Shown: one piece after another, positions 37,345-49,460 of the stretch
Layout of the letters: every line of letters begins with the position of its first letter
Numbering within the stretch: position 1 is the first letter of the stretch
Source of the DNA: Epiperipatus broadwayi
Taxonomy: Eukaryota > Onychophora > Udeonychophora > Euonychophora > Peripatidae
Length of the DNA stretch: 64,000 bases
Reading direction: 5' to 3'
NCBI GenBank assembly: GCA_028023455.1
Contig: JAQFVV010006203.1
Span: forward strand, 9,520,876-9,584,875
Notes under the pieces: generated by a model
What the model saw: the letters and a program-made list of their open reading frames with translations, nothing else
Database searches by the model: none
What the model was told of the DNA's origin: nothing
Program-made: the position numbers and the translations under genes

Positions 37345-39215
37345 GTATCATTATCATCAACCATTATAAGTCCACTGCAGGATGAAGATCTTTTCAAGTT
37401 CAATCCATCTTCCCCCAATCTTTAGCTTCTTTTCTCCACATCATCCCTGCACATTTTCTTATTTCATTCACCCATCTCACATGTGGTCTCTTTCTGGGTC
37501 TTTTACAATATCTTAGAATCCAGTTTAAGATTTCAATTGTCCATCTATTATTATCTCTCTAGCAATATGTCCAGCCCAACTCTGCCACAGTCTTTTAATT
37601 TTTTCAATGAGATCAGTAGCACCTGTTTGTTCTCTTACCCATATATTGGTGTTTTTGATCTCTTCTTGTTACTCCTAACATGCATCACTCCATAATTCTT
37701 TGAATGGTCTGAAGTCTCTGTATTTCTCTTCTATTAAGTGTCCAAGTCTCAGATCCATAAGTAAGAACTGGTAAAACACAGTTATTAAGAACCTTCCTTT
37801 TCAAACACATAGGCATATTTCCTTTTAATATCAAGTTATTTCTATCAAAAGCACTCCAACCAAGTTTAATTCTATGATTAATTTCATCCATTATGTTTAC
37901 ATCTGTATTAATAATCCGACCAAGATATTTGTAGCTGTTAACTTCTTCTAACTCATTATAATCAATCTTTATTTTCATATTTTTGAGAAAATCCATTGAA
38001 CATTACTTTAGTCTTTATAGCAGTTACCTTAGTCCTACTTTCCTACTTTCATCTGATAATTCGTGCAACATTTCCTGCAGCTCTAAAGCATTATTTGCAA
38101 AAACAATTACATCATCTCAAAATCTAAATGACTTGAAAAATCTCCATTTACTTTCACTCCTTTAGCTTCCCATTTTAATTCACAAAAAAAAGTTTTGGAG
38201 ATATGGAGTCACCCTGTATTACACCTTTCTCAATGTTGACTTTCTTAGTATCATTATGTAATCTAATAGTTGCTGTTGCATTTTTATAAATATTCCTCAA
38301 AATATGATAATATCCTGGATCTATACCTTGATGATCCAATGCTTTAATCACTGAAGAAATGTTTATAAAATCAAATGCCTTTTCATAATCTAAAAATCCA
38401 AAGAATAATGGCAACCCATATTCATTTGTTCATTCTATAACTTCTCTCAATACCGGGATGTGATCTACTGTACTAAAACCACTTTTAAATCCAGCTTGTT
38501 TTCTTGGTTAGTATTAATCCAATGTTCTCTGTAGACGAGTTGTAATTATCTTGATAAATTTTTTATATAAAACTGATAAAAGGCAGATAGGTTTGTAATT
38601 TGTAATCTCTTCTTTATCACCTTTTTAAAATATTAATATTAATACAGTATTCTTCCAATCATCTGGTACATCTTTATCATTTAGATATTTGGTATATAAT
38701 TTTGCTAAATTTTTTTATTTATTTATTCACCTGCTTCTTTTAATATATCAATTATAATTCCATCATTACCTGGAGCTTTCCCTTTCTTTATACATTTAAT
38801 TGCATGTCTCACTTCTCCATTTAAAGTTCTGGGCTATTCGGAAGATATAACAGATATAGGAGGTACTTGTTCTTTATTTCTATATAATTCTTGATAGAAG
38901 TCTTCTACCCATTTCATGATGCCATCTCTCTTTTTAGTAATAATTCCATCTTTTTTTCTTATTGCAGATATACATTTCCTACCAAGACCAATATGTAGTT
39001 TTACAGCTTTCCTTGCAATTCACAGTTATACCTTCTTATATCATTTTCAACTCTTTTCCGCCTCATTTTACAAAATTCGAGGTATTCAATCCTTTTAAAT
39101 GCATCATTTTTGTATATTTTCATATTCCTTTTTTTCTTTTTAAATTCTTCAGAAATTCTATTGGTCAATTGCTACTTCTTTCTACCAGCTATCTTTGTAT
39201 TATATGTGCTTAAAA
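37345..39215 (-). mobile_element. RTE-like LINE, truncated copy with linker and RT
   Basis: Minus-strand copy extending further 5' than the one at 6.6 kb: it includes part of the endonuclease-RT linker (about 38850-39215). Its 3' end, atcatcaaccattataag near 37350, mirrors the other copies. Frames are interrupted repeatedly. A stretch of about 45 bp around 38185 is missing relative to the 7.4-kb copy. Confidence 0.8.
37685..38980 (-). pseudogene. RTE-like reverse transcriptase relic
   Basis: From N to C terminus on the minus strand: VEDFYQELYRNKEQVPP (about 38866-38920), then NGEVRHAIKCIKKGKAPGND (RT entry, about 38765-38825), then FFGFLDYEKAFDFINISSV and GVIQGDSISPKLF (38175-38414). The FADD box at about 38112-38125 has lost one base, shifting the frame. 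Then ELEEVNSYKYLGRIINTD and LTYGSETWTLNRREIQR (37685-37996). Expected function is target-primed reverse transcription; this copy cannot make it. Confidence 0.78.
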
Positions 39216-42200
39216 ATATTAAGACTGCAATTTTTTTACATCTTTTTCTAGGCAATGTATTTGAATAATCCCAACTCTCAATATTAATAAATTATTATTA
39301 TTTATTAAAGACATATGACAAATAATTAATGCATTCACATGCCACATCCATGGTCTGAAGTTTGGATCCGAGCAAGGTAAATTTTTAAAATTTTTCAGTG
39401 CAATTAGACACATTTTATTATTGCTGCTTTTCATTTTTAGCCGACCCATTTTATCTCGGTCAGCAAATTAATATTTAATTATTATTAGCTATGGGATCAA
39501 GATGTATAGTTTATCTGGATTGATTACATTATTGTATACGCAGTGATCATATAAATAAAACAAATATTATTACCTCTCCTTTTACTGATTGATGGGAGAA
39601 GTGGCTTGTTTCTTCAGGTGCTGAATCACGCTTTATCTTTGCTATTAGTTTTTTTCTGTGCGTACAGATAAACTTTTTTTATCAAGGTTATTTCAATCTT
39701 TTTTTATTAATAAAAGTGAAGGGTTGGGGTGATAGCCGAAAAAATAATAAAAAACTAAAATAAATGAAAGAAGACATACACACAAAAAAAGATGGGGTGA
39801 TAGGAAAATATTTTCCTAGAATTAACAGTCGACCCCCCCCCCCACACCCACACGTAGATTTATTATTTGTTTTAGTTAATGTATATATATATATGACAAA
39901 GTCATGTGACAAAGTCATTTTGTTATATACGTGTAATTTATTAACCTGAAATAATTATTTATCAGCTGAAAATTCTTACGTGAAAACTGAGCAGCAAAAC
40001 AAGAAGCCGAATTTGAAAGCATCCTATCCCGATACTGAACAAGGCATCCTCCAAAGTAAAGATTTGTTCTTGCGGAGAACTCATAATCTAAAAAAATATT
40101 GAACATAGTAAAAGCACGGAATATTTTCAACTTTTCAACTTATTGTTTTTAAAGCCGGTTTACATATGTGTAATTATATGTCTGTTTAAGATAAAGCAGT
40201 TTAGCAAACAAGACTATTTCCTTTTAAATCATATAATAACAGTAATAACGAAATCTTCAAAATTGAAGAGAGTTAGAAAAATTAATAATAAACCTAAAAT
40301 AAGCAATATAAAATTAGTTTCATATATTGTCAATATGATCAATTTCGAAATTACTTACTTAACATTGTTTATGACTTTAACTGTGACAAGGTAAATTATC
40401 TCTATTATAAATCGATAATATGAAGAGATCACACACAAAAAAAAACTCGGTAGAGACTACTTAATTCAACCTATCACATTTCCACGTTCTCATGAGCGTT
40501 AAAAATAGACATGCGCAAATATTATTCTTTCACCTATCAAATAAAATGAATGTAGTCAGTCGATCAAGTAAATCAAATTAACATTTTAAAAATTTCTGCT
40601 CTCTGACTACATTATGTGAATGACCGTGTTTACACTTACTATTATAAAAATAAGAAAATACACGGAATATTACACAGCGTAAAAAAAAAAAAAAAATTAA
40701 ACCTATGTTTATAAACTAAATATGCTGCACCCTCTCCTCTCTTATATACATACAGTGTATAACATAGATGCAGTAATATACTGTATATATAATATAGGCA
40801 CAAACGCACACATGCAAGTATATAAAAGTATACTGGTTTTTGAATGCTTTATTATAGCTATTTTATTTATACTAATACTAATGATGAATTTTAAAATAGA
40901 TATATTTGTTTTCAAGTAATGTATATAGGTATGTTTGTGTATGTATAAAAACGATATTAAACTGTTCCCCCACATTTTTAAAACATATTAATAAGTACTT
41001 CTGAAAAAAATAAATGAGATGATAATTAATAAACGATTAGTAGTAATCATTTAGAATATTTAAACGTCAATAGAGTCAAAGGTATGAAAGCAAGAAGTTT
41101 ATCATTTGTAGAACAAATTCTGGAATAATACGGCTTGTAAAAAAAAAAAAAAAAGGAAAACCTAAACATATACTACATGTGTGTGGTCATGTATATCAGT
41201 TGTATGAGATGGTGTGGATAGTTTGTGGGTGCTTGAAAGTCTGAGTTCAAATCCCCTATATTTATAAATATATACTGTACAGAGTAAAAATATTTATATT
41301 CGTGCTCAATACATGTGTAAATCAAAGCCTTATGATTTATTGTGTATAATACATATTAAAGTAGTATATTCTAATAAATATGCAGTTAATGCAATAAACC
41401 ACCCTGGTTTCAGGCTATATCAAGAATAGAGTGAATCCATCTATTTTTTAAGTTTTTGATGTTTATAAAAAATAATTGGTTTTATTGCTTGTAATTTCAT
41501 AAGAAGTTTGAACACTATGATGAATGTGCATAAATTGGAATATTTACATTTTTAATGCACCCCAAGCTTTGTCTCAAAACTTCAACGTATTCATATACAT
41601 CCACTAATTGCTCCCTGTCGGTGAACAATTTGAAAATATATAATTAATTGATAATTAAAAGATGTATACTTTTCTGGCAGAAATCTAAAATTTGATTTGT
41701 AATATAAAAAATATGTATAATTAAATAATAATTGGGGTAAATTATTTATTAATCAATTTTATTGTACTTTTGACTGATCATATATTAACAAGATAAACCA
41801 TGCAGTAGTTATTTTGCTAGAGGTTTTGTTTCAATATATCATAATAGAGTACCAACAACAAAAACTAGGAGAAAATTTAATGAAAAAAATTAAAAAGATA
41901 CAAAAGAACCAAATCGATTGGTTTTTGGAAGAATCTTGCATAACCTGCCAAATTTTAATGGAGCTTTTTTTTATATATGTAAAAGTTATTAAAATTGACA
42001 GGAAAATGAATTTGAAAGCACATTCGGAATTCCAACAACTATTCTGAAGTGTTGATAATATTAAAAAAGAAAAGTATATAGAAAAAACAAAAACCATATA
42101 GAAAAATCAAATTCCAATAGCAGTAATATTAAAGAAAAGAAATTCAATCACTTTAGATGTAACTGAGTAAGGCATATAATTCTAAATTGTGAACTAGCGA

Positions 42201-42990
42201 ATTGTGTAAAATATAACAAAAACCACTGGATTGGATCCTCTATATAAGCCAAATAACAATATTTAAACTCGGGAAAGTATGATGATTTTAAATAAATAAG
42301 ACAGGATTGACTGACAGAGCATAGAAGAAAATATGGGAAAAGTCAATTATAGTCTATAAACATCAAAATCAAATATCAATCACAGCCAAGATTTATATAT
42401 ATATAAGACATTTAAAAGAAGACATGATAAGCGTTTTAGTAGTAATTCCCACCCTTCTCCAATCGTCCATAAGAAAACATAAATAAATAAATTTATCATG
42501 ACATTCATTCTAGGTAAATATAAAGTAAAAAAGATGAACATATCAGAAGGGAAATCAAAAAATTAATGAGTAAAAATTGCATAAGCAGAGGAATTATATA
42601 TTAAAGGCAAAACACACATACACACACACCCCTCAAACAATCAAACATTTATATTATCTTAGAAGATAAAAACAAGACCAGAGGAAAAAAACCCATAAAT
42701 CATTAAATATTAATAAAGATTAAAAACGATGACTTTTAATATCAAAAAATTAAATATTTCAAATAAAATGGATTTTTTTAGTTTATATACAACAATAAAT
42801 ATCTGATATTATTATACTGATCAAAATGAAAAAAAGATAAATTTTAGTATATCACATTGTGTGAAAGATTTTCTAGTTTAATATTAAGTTGTCCTATTGA
42901 AATCGACTAATTAGATCTGTTTAAGATGTAACCAAACAATATTAATAAGTAATAGAAAATATTGAGTTACTAAATTTACAGACAAATTAT
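39216..42990. other. AT-rich DNA, no gene seen
   Basis: Several 60-88-residue ORFs occur on both strands but none shows a recognised motif. The region 39960-40090 is less AT-rich and reads on the minus strand as part of a 71-residue ORF, unassigned. CA-, TA- and C-runs near 39832-39845, 39882-39893 and 42610-42630. Confidence 0.4.
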
Positions 42991-42991
42991 A

Positions 42992-43127
<136 letters not shown>

Positions 43128-43224
43128 TAGGGTATATGAGCACAGACTTTCAGACGACCCATCACTCTCCACTCTATCTAATAACACTGACACACTCAAG
43201 CACATATATGCTGAAAAGATAAAT

Positions 43225-43279
43225 AATCACCAATATACATATTTCATGCTAAACCAGCAATCATCAGTTGGTCCAGATT
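43225..43279 (-). ncRNA. Hammerhead ribozyme, unit 1
   Basis: Read on the minus strand: stem I AATC (pairs with GATT), bulge, ACCAA pairing with TTGGT; core CTGATGA (43261-43267 on plus as tcatcag); stem II TGCT/AGCA with loop GGTTT and a T-T mismatch next to the core; GAAA (43242-43245); a stem III hairpin in ATATGTAT; cleavage after A, between 43234 and 43233. All invariant core bases are present. The mismatch at the base of stem II is a weakness, so activity is not certain. Confidence 0.75.
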
Positions 43280-43716
43280 ATCATCTCCCACACATATATA
43301 CTATAAGTGCTCAGATATATATATATATATATATTAAGATAGACAATCTTCATACTTTAACTTTAATGGACAGGCTCCAATCTACTACACACTTCAACTC
43401 TTCAATCGTCCATCCAATTGAAAATCTGATGATGGGATGCTCGAAGGCCACCCTGAGGCCAAGATTCTTGTCATGCCTATGTTGACCTAAGATCAATCTA
43501 AAACTCACATATACAGGACATAATCCATTTAATACATATGCAAGGATGGGCAGACATTTTTTCAATGTAATAACTGAAACACAGGCTTATTATATACCTA
43601 TGTCTATATATGTAATATATAGGATATATGAGCACAGACTTTCAGATGACCCATTACTCTCTACTCTATCTAATAACACTGTTACACTCAAGCACATATA
43701 CGCTGAAAAAATAAAT

Positions 43717-43771
43717 AATCACCAATATACGTATTTCATGCTAAAACAGCAATCATCAGTTGGTCCAGATT
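43717..43771 (-). ncRNA. Hammerhead ribozyme, unit 2
   Basis: Same layout as unit 1, with core CTGATGA at 43753-43759 and GAAA at 43734-43737. Stem I (ACCAA/TTGGT plus AATC/GATT) and stem II (TGCT/AGCA) are unchanged. Differences fall in loops: the stem II loop is GTTTT, and stem III is the perfect palindrome ATACGTAT. Changes confined to loops, or improving pairing, support a functional RNA. Confidence 0.77.
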
Positions 43772-44007
43772 ATCATCTCCCACACACATATACTATCAAG
43801 TGCTCAGATATATATTAAGATAGACAATCTTCACACTTTAATGGACAGGTTCCAATCTACTACACACTCCAACTCTTCAACCATCCATCCAATTGGAAAT
43901 CTGATGATGGAATGCTCAAAGGCCACCCTGAGACTGAGATTCTTGTCACACCCATGTTGTCCTAAGGTCAATCTGAACCCCACATGTACAGGACATAATC
44001 CATTTAA

Positions 44008-44750
44008 CCCTTTAACCGCTGATTATATTATTGGTTGTATGAGGTAAAAATCAAATCTTTTAATTGGCCAACTCACAAACTGAAGACAAAGCCTATTGTT
44101 AAAACATATTCGCCTATAATATTAAATTCAACTCAGATACGTTTATAAAAAGTATATTACTAATTTTTTAAGTTATGAAAGAGAATGAAAGTTCTTTCAA
44201 AAATAAATTGCTATTTATTTATTATAAAATTTATTCAATTTCGGCAAATATAAAGCGAATGTCTAAACAAAAAAGTGCTGATGCAAACGCTTTTTTTCAA
44301 TTTTACGTTACGGAAAAGTAAAGATTTCTTTTTGCTAAATCTTAAATATTTTTACTAAAATCTTCAATATTTTTTGAAAATAATTTTGTTTTTTTAGTAT
44401 ATTTTTTAAAAAACTATTTTAATTTCTCATTTTATATTTTTTTAATACTTAAATTACATTCGAAATGAAAATCTCAGCTTTTTCTTTATTTTCTTTGGTC
44501 AGGCGGTTTCTTTGTTCTTTCCAGCCAATCAGAATGTCTTTTTCGGCTGAGAGCTGGCTGACAGCCAATCACCGACAAGGTTCAGTTTTTTGATTTTTTA
44601 CTTGTAAAATAATTCGGAAGAGGGCACCATCTTACAGAACTTTTAAAAACCTAATCAATAACTGTCAAACGAATATTCTACCATTAAAACTAGCAGAATT
44701 AGAGTGACATCAGATGTCGATGAGATGCCTCATAAGAGGCGGTTAAAGAA
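44008..44750. mobile_element. piggyBac-like MITE, 743 bp, TTAA-flanked
   Basis: TTAA stands on both sides (44004-44007 and 44751-44754). The ends are CCCTTTAACCGC and, inverted, TTCTTTAACCGC: the CCCTTT-type terminus and TTAA duplication of the piggyBac superfamily. It interrupts the second hammerhead unit; the matching uninterrupted site is visible in unit 1 (aatccatttaatac, about 43525). A GC-paired subterminal palindrome gcctcataagaggc precedes the right end. The interior contains two ccaatca boxes and no transposase, so it would be mobilised in trans. Confidence 0.85.
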
Positions 44751-44756
44751 TTAATA

Positions 44757-44921
44757 CTTATATTGGTGATTATTTATCTTTTCAGCATATATGTGCTTGA
44801 GTGTGTCAGTGTTATTAGATAGAGTGGAGAGTGATGGGTCATTTGAAAGTCTGTGCTCATACACCATATATATTACATATATAGATGCAGGTATATAATA
44901 AGCCTGTTTCAGTTATTATTA
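44757..44921 (+). repeat. Inverted hammerhead-repeat fragment
   Basis: From tata-ttggtgattatttatc onward, this is the ribozyme-sense strand of the 492-bp unit, now on plus. It starts within about five bases of the predicted hammerhead cleavage point (equivalent to 44762/44763), so it holds the 3' half of stem I but not the core. It runs to gtttcagttatt and passes into the trinucleotide array. Confidence 0.75.
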
Positions 44922-44933
44922 TTATTATTATTA

Positions 44934-44973
<40 letters not shown>

Positions 44974-45066
44974 GTTGTTGTTGTTGTTGTTGTTGTTACT
45001 ATTACTACTACTACCACTATTACTGCTACTACTACTACTACTACTACTACTACTGCTGCTGCTGCT
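44915..45066. repeat. Compound (ATT)n(GTT)n(ACT)n(GCT)n microsatellite
   Basis: About 150 bp of successive trinucleotide runs bordering the inverted hammerhead fragment; the Tyr/Cys- or Leu-rich ORFs are artefacts. Confidence 0.95.
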
Positions 45067-46050
45067 TATTATTTAATTATCACTTATTCTATAGCAAAAG
45101 GTAATGATATTGTAAATATACTTCATAATGTTCAAAACAATTTTTCTTCAAATATAAAGACCTCCCAAAATTATTAAAACATTATTTAAAAAAGTTACTT
45201 ATTTTTTCATTACAAATCTGAAACATTCAATTTTTTTGATAATGATAAATTGATGATCCATAAAATAAGAAATAAATAAATCACTTACGCAAGAAAAAAA
45301 TCTAAAGAGAAATTGTTGCAGAAAAAAATCTAAAGAGAAATTGTTGCAAAGCTAAATAGAACTATGGATTTAAAAAATGCAGAAAATGCTCCAATCATTA
45401 AAATGCTTCAAGCCAAATCAAAAGTTAATTCACAATTTATTTCTGCTGCAATTTAATATAATAAATTCTATCACTATTAGCAAAGGATTAACTATGTAAA
45501 AATCTATATGCAAATAGAAAAATTATAAAAAGCTAGATGGACAAAATAAGTTAGTAGTAGAAGTACATGCAATTGAGTATATGCTGAAGATGCTAAAAAT
45601 AAAATTAGGTAAAACTGAATGCACATTGATATTATAAAATTAACTTAAAAAGACGAGCAGAAAAAATATAAAATTAGAAAAGAAATACAACATAACTTTA
45701 ATTAACTGAAAATGTGAATAATTTTTTGGCAATTAATGCAATTCCATCATCTGTTTATATCAATTGATAAATCCAATATAAAAATACTATAAGCAGATTT
45801 TTTGGCCTTTTTGAATAATAGACTACTGTAATCTGTGAGGAAATAAAAAAATTAATTGATTCCAATTATAAAAGAATGAAATCATGAAAGTCTAAAAGGC
45901 GATTAAGTACACTAAAAAGTTAAAATTGACAAATTACTATTCAACAAAAATAGTCTTAAAGTGTTTGATTTAATAAATTTGTCTATTTTTCGAAAACATT
46001 AAATTAGTTCCACCACCCTCCCAGCATAAAGTTTTGATTCAGGGGATATA
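45067..46050. other. AT-rich DNA, no gene seen
   Basis: Contains a 28-bp tandem duplication (ctaaagagaaattgttgca twice, about 45292-45348). No coding frame recognised. Confidence 0.5.
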
Positions 46051-46055
46051 CATAC

Positions 46056-46419
46056 TGTAGAATACAGAGATGTTGACTCTAGAAACATCTGGTTTTACGA
46101 GAATGGGAAAAAGAAAATGAGAAGAGCGATGACCAAGATGGCGTAACGTATAGCCACACGTGGAACCAAATGTCTTATTTTTCATTTGTCATGAGTAACC
46201 AAACTTTTCTTTGAAGAGACTTTAATTATATGTATACTTTTGAAATTGTTGCTGTTTTCCTTATGCACATTTTATTATCTTAAGCATAGACATTTTTTTG
46301 TATAATAACACACAACATGTAACAAATAAACTAGCTTTAAGAAAGTAAAACTGTCTTCGACTCTAATTTAATCAATTGGGTTTTCAGGCTGAGATCATTA
46401 ACTTCCTGAAAACACTGCA
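46056..46419 (+). repeat. Gypsy 5' LTR
   Basis: Starts TGTAGAATAC and ends GAAAACACTGCA, i.e. TG...CA ends. Followed by tggtgcagtcacacagg (from 46422), a primer-binding-site candidate starting TGG two bases in; I could not assign the tRNA. Confidence 0.92.
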
Positions 46420-46507
46420 GATGGTGCAGTCACACAGGATGTTAGATCAGAGATTGTTATTTTGTGCATGATTTGGAAAAAGTGAATAGATCAGAAGAGA
46501 GATAAAA

Positions 46508-47298
46508 ATGGCACTACCCTCACATGTATTAAGAGATTTTGAAATAGGAAACCTGGCTGGATGGACCCACTATGTCGAACAAATAGAAAGATATATGAGA
46601 TTAAATAAAGTCGAGGATGATGAAATGAAAATCTCAACACTGTTGTATTTCACCGGAATAGATGTAGTTCAGATTGCTAAATAGTTGGCCAAATACCGTA
46701 TAAACTATTAGTTGAAAAACTCACAAATTATTTTCAACCAGCAATTACAAAAAGAGTCACTAGTTTGAGATTCAGAATGAGAAAACAAAACACATGAAAA
46801 CTATTTGGAATATAACCTCGCATTGCGGACATTAGCATGAGACTGTGCATTCCTGGATATAGATGATATGCTCCTAGACCAGTTCCTATATGGCACGATG
46901 AACCACAACCTGAGAAAACAACTACTCAGTGAAATAGAGATTGATTATAACACAGTGATTGTGAAAATGTGTGGCTCATGAGACACAGGTGATTAATGCA
47001 AAAAAATTTTGAGAGGGGAATCCAAGAAAAAAATTACACGACAGATGTGGGTAAACTAGAACCATTGGAAACACAACCACAGATGTTGAGAGAGTCTTTT
47101 AGTTGTTACTGTTGTGGTATGAAAGGACACATGAAAAGGACATGTAAGAATAGAACTTTGAAATGCTGGACTTGTGGCATTAAGAGCCATATGGCGATCG
47201 TTTGCAGAAACAGGGATGGAAACAAATACCGAAGTGATAAGAGAATGGAAGTGACAAGGAGGGCAGAAATAAAGAAATGTGAGACAAACCTGAGCTAA
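46508..47298 (+). pseudogene. Gypsy gag with two zinc knuckles, broken
   Basis: The gag protein packages element RNA. The first open piece, 46508-46684, begins MALPSHVLRDFEIGNLAGW and stops after 58 codons at an in-frame TAG. Decayed matrix/capsid-like sequence follows (QFLYGTMNHNLRKQLLSEIE, about 46880-46935). The last open piece, 46996-47298, holds two CCHC knuckles in series, CYCCGMKGHMKRTC and CWTCGIKSHMAIVC, both with C-x2-C-x4-H-x4-C spacing intact. The start was chosen as the first ATG after the primer-binding site that opens into gag-like sequence. At least one stop and two frameshifts. Confidence 0.8.
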
Positions 47299-47304
47299 TA
47301 AATA

Positions 47305-47394
47305 GTGTTGGATGTCAGAATAATAAATGTAAAAGTGACGATGGAGATAGACAGTGGGGCAGGGCTATCTATTCTGTCAATAAAAGACTGGTAA
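47305..47394 (+). pseudogene. Gypsy aspartic protease fragment
   Basis: The frame reads VTMEIDSGAGLSILSIKDW and then stops. D-S-G-A is the retropepsin active site (Asp codon about 47350-47352). The flap and second half continue in decayed form to about 47580 (KILPLYIVKKNIKPLLG-like). It would process the polyprotein as a dimer. Confidence 0.75.
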
Positions 47395-47689
47395 AAAATT
47401 AACACCATATCTAAGTCGAAACTAAATTTGGATAAGACTAATGTTATCACCACTGATGTAAATGGAAACAATGTCCAAATTTGTGGAAAAATTTTGGTCC
47501 CAGTGAAACTAAATAACAAAAGCAAAATTTTGCCTTTGTACATAGTTAAAAAGAACATAAAACCCTTACTGGGCTAAAATGGGTTCCGCACACTGGGCAT
47601 ATCCATACAATTGATTAAAACTGTAAAATTAGAAAACATAGTGTGACAGAAACTCCCCAAGGATATTTGAGGAAAAAATAGGAATACTG

Positions 47690-48300
47690 AAAATAGACCC
47701 AGTAGACATAGAACTTACCGATGAGGCTCAACCGGTAGCAAGCAAACCCAGGAAGGTTCCATTAGCACTAAGAGCAAAGGTCAAAGAAAGTCTGTCAGCC
47801 CTGGTAAAGGAAGGGGTATTGTTGCCAGTGGAAAGTTCAGATTGGGCCACTCCAATTGTGATAGTCACAAAGCCAGATGGGAGTTTATGGATCTGTGGGG
47901 ACTACAGGCTTACTGTAAACCTATACCTAAAAAGGGGTGTGTATCCAGTCTCGAATGTCACAGAAATAGTGGCATCACTCCATGAAGCTACAGTTTTCAC
48001 TAAGATAGATTTGAGGTCAGCTTTTCATCAAATCCCAGTCACAGACAGGTCTTCAAAAATATTAACTCTCTGTACCATGTTGGTCTTTTCCAGTGCAATA
48101 AGCTACCATATGGAATCATGACAGCCCCCAATATATTCCAAGCTAAAATAGATCAAATAATGTGGAATATGGAAGGCATGATCCCCTACCTGGATGACCT
48201 ACTGATTTATGCTAAATCAGAAACTGAACTGAAGGAACGCATGCTTACCATATGCAAAAAAGTGGGAATCAGGATAAATACCACTAAGAGCATTTAATCC
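47690..48300 (+). pseudogene. Gypsy reverse transcriptase, frameshifted
   Basis: Motifs in order: LPVESSDWATPIVIVTKPDG (palm start, from 47819), FTKIDLRSAFHQIPV with the first catalytic Asp (about 47998), a frame change near 48075, KLPYGIMTAPNIFQ, then YLDDLLIYAK with the Y-x-D-D box at 48187-48198. The protein copies element RNA to DNA. An in-frame TAA at about 48296-48298 separates it from the next block (48301-48591), which contains the connection region (FLGMLTFYETFLKGKTHQLKPLY). Confidence 0.85.
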
Positions 48301-48900
48301 ATGAGAGAAATAAAGTTCCAGGAACATATTATTGATCAAAATGGAAAACATCCTAATCCCGAGAAGGTCGCCATGATAAAAAATGCTCCAGTACTAAGAA
48401 ATGTAAAAGACTTACAAGCATTTCTGGGAATGCTAACCTTCTACGAAACCTTTTTGAAGGGAAAGACACATCAGCTAAAACCCCTTTATGCCTTATTACA
48501 CAAGGGTCAGTGCTGGAAGTGGAATGCTGAACCCCAAGCTGTTTTCCAGGCAACCAAGGATTTATTGTCATCTGAAAGTCTGTTGATGTAACACCAAGGT
48601 AATCAAGAAGTTATAGTAACCACGGATGCTTCAGAATATGGGGTTGGAGCTGTCATATCACAATAAATGGACAAGAATGCCCAATAGCCTATGCCTCCCA
48701 TACCCTGTCACCCATGGAAACTAACCATAGCCAGCTGGACAAAGAATCCCTTGCTATCATTTTCGTGGTAAAGAAATTTCATCAGTACCTTTATGGATGA
48801 AATTTCACCTTGGGCACCGATCATTGCCCACTATTAGGCATATTAGGTAAGACCAAAAAAAACACCTGAAAATAGCAGCCAGAGAATGCTAAGATGGATT
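48301..48900 (+). pseudogene. Gypsy RT connection and RNase H, broken
   Basis: After the connection region, a stop at about 48589 precedes VTTDASEYGVGAVIS (RNase H first Asp, about 48615-48660), another stop, then a decayed LSPMETNHSQLDKESLAII-like segment (about 48705-48765, conserved Glu region) and the end of the domain near 48860. RNase H would remove the RNA template. Multiple stops make it inactive. Confidence 0.75.
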
Positions 48901-49460
48901 AATATACTGGCAGCATATGATTATACACTAGTACACAAGCCGGGAAGGGACATACCTCATGCTGATGCCCTATTGTATCTACCACTGAAGGCAGATAGAC
49001 CATGTGAATTCGTGGAAGTGAATTTATTGGAAGTGGTGAAGTTGAATGATACTGTATATAATGCAAAAATAGTGGAGTGGACAGCTAGCGATCTGGCATG
49101 TTGCCAAATGAGGACTTGGATAAAGGAAGAATGGCCAAACCACTGTCCTGATAATCTTCATATAGCTATCTGGAATGCCCATCAAATCCTCTCAATCTGT
49201 AATGGTTGTATCACCAGGACAGATCATGTATTCATACCGATGGAAGGTTATGCCCAGGTCTTAAGACTACTCCATGCCGGACACCCAGGAATAGTGAGAA
49301 TGAAAGCTTTGTCACATTCATATGTGTAGTGGCCAGGAATTGACCAAGAGATCGAAGAGATGATGGGACAATCCACAGTTGCCAAGCCAAGGCAAACCTG
49401 TCAAGAAAAACACTGAGCTCTTGGATAGAACCAAACAAACCCTGGGAATGGATCCACATT
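48886..49460 (+). pseudogene. Gypsy RNase H tail, linker and integrase zinc domain
   Basis: The 147-residue open block 48886-49329 starts MLRWINILAAYDYTLVHKPGR (RNase H C-terminus), passes a linker, and ends with LHAGHPGIVRMKALSHSYV, the first part of the integrase HHCC domain. A TAG replaces what is usually a Trp codon at about 49327, and the Cys pair region beyond (about 49370-49410) is garbled by a frameshift. Confidence 0.75.

Larger units (their letters stand above)
43129..44007 (-). repeat. Tandem 492-bp hammerhead repeat (retrozyme-like)
   Basis: Two head-to-tail units (about 43130-43620 and 43622-44007; the second is cut off at a TTAA by a MITE). Each carries a hammerhead ribozyme on the minus strand at the same place, 492 bp apart. 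Units also share gcacagactttcagacgacc, gcaatcatcagttggtccag and acaggacataatccattta and are roughly 90% alike by eye. Metazoan retrozymes and some satellite DNAs have this design: tandem units whose transcript is cut to monomers by the ribozyme. The short ORFs (43246-44047) are non-conserved read-throughs. Confidence 0.8.

Noticed and set aside
39915-40130. 71-residue minus-strand ORF in a less AT-rich patch, possible exon
   Set aside because: No recognised motif, splice context or conservation evidence; not called as a gene.
43429-43460. Possible plus-strand hammerhead core (ctgatgatgggatgctcgaa)
   Set aside because: GAAG stands where GAAA is required, there is no stem II pairing, and unit 2 does not conserve it; the real ribozyme is on the other strand.
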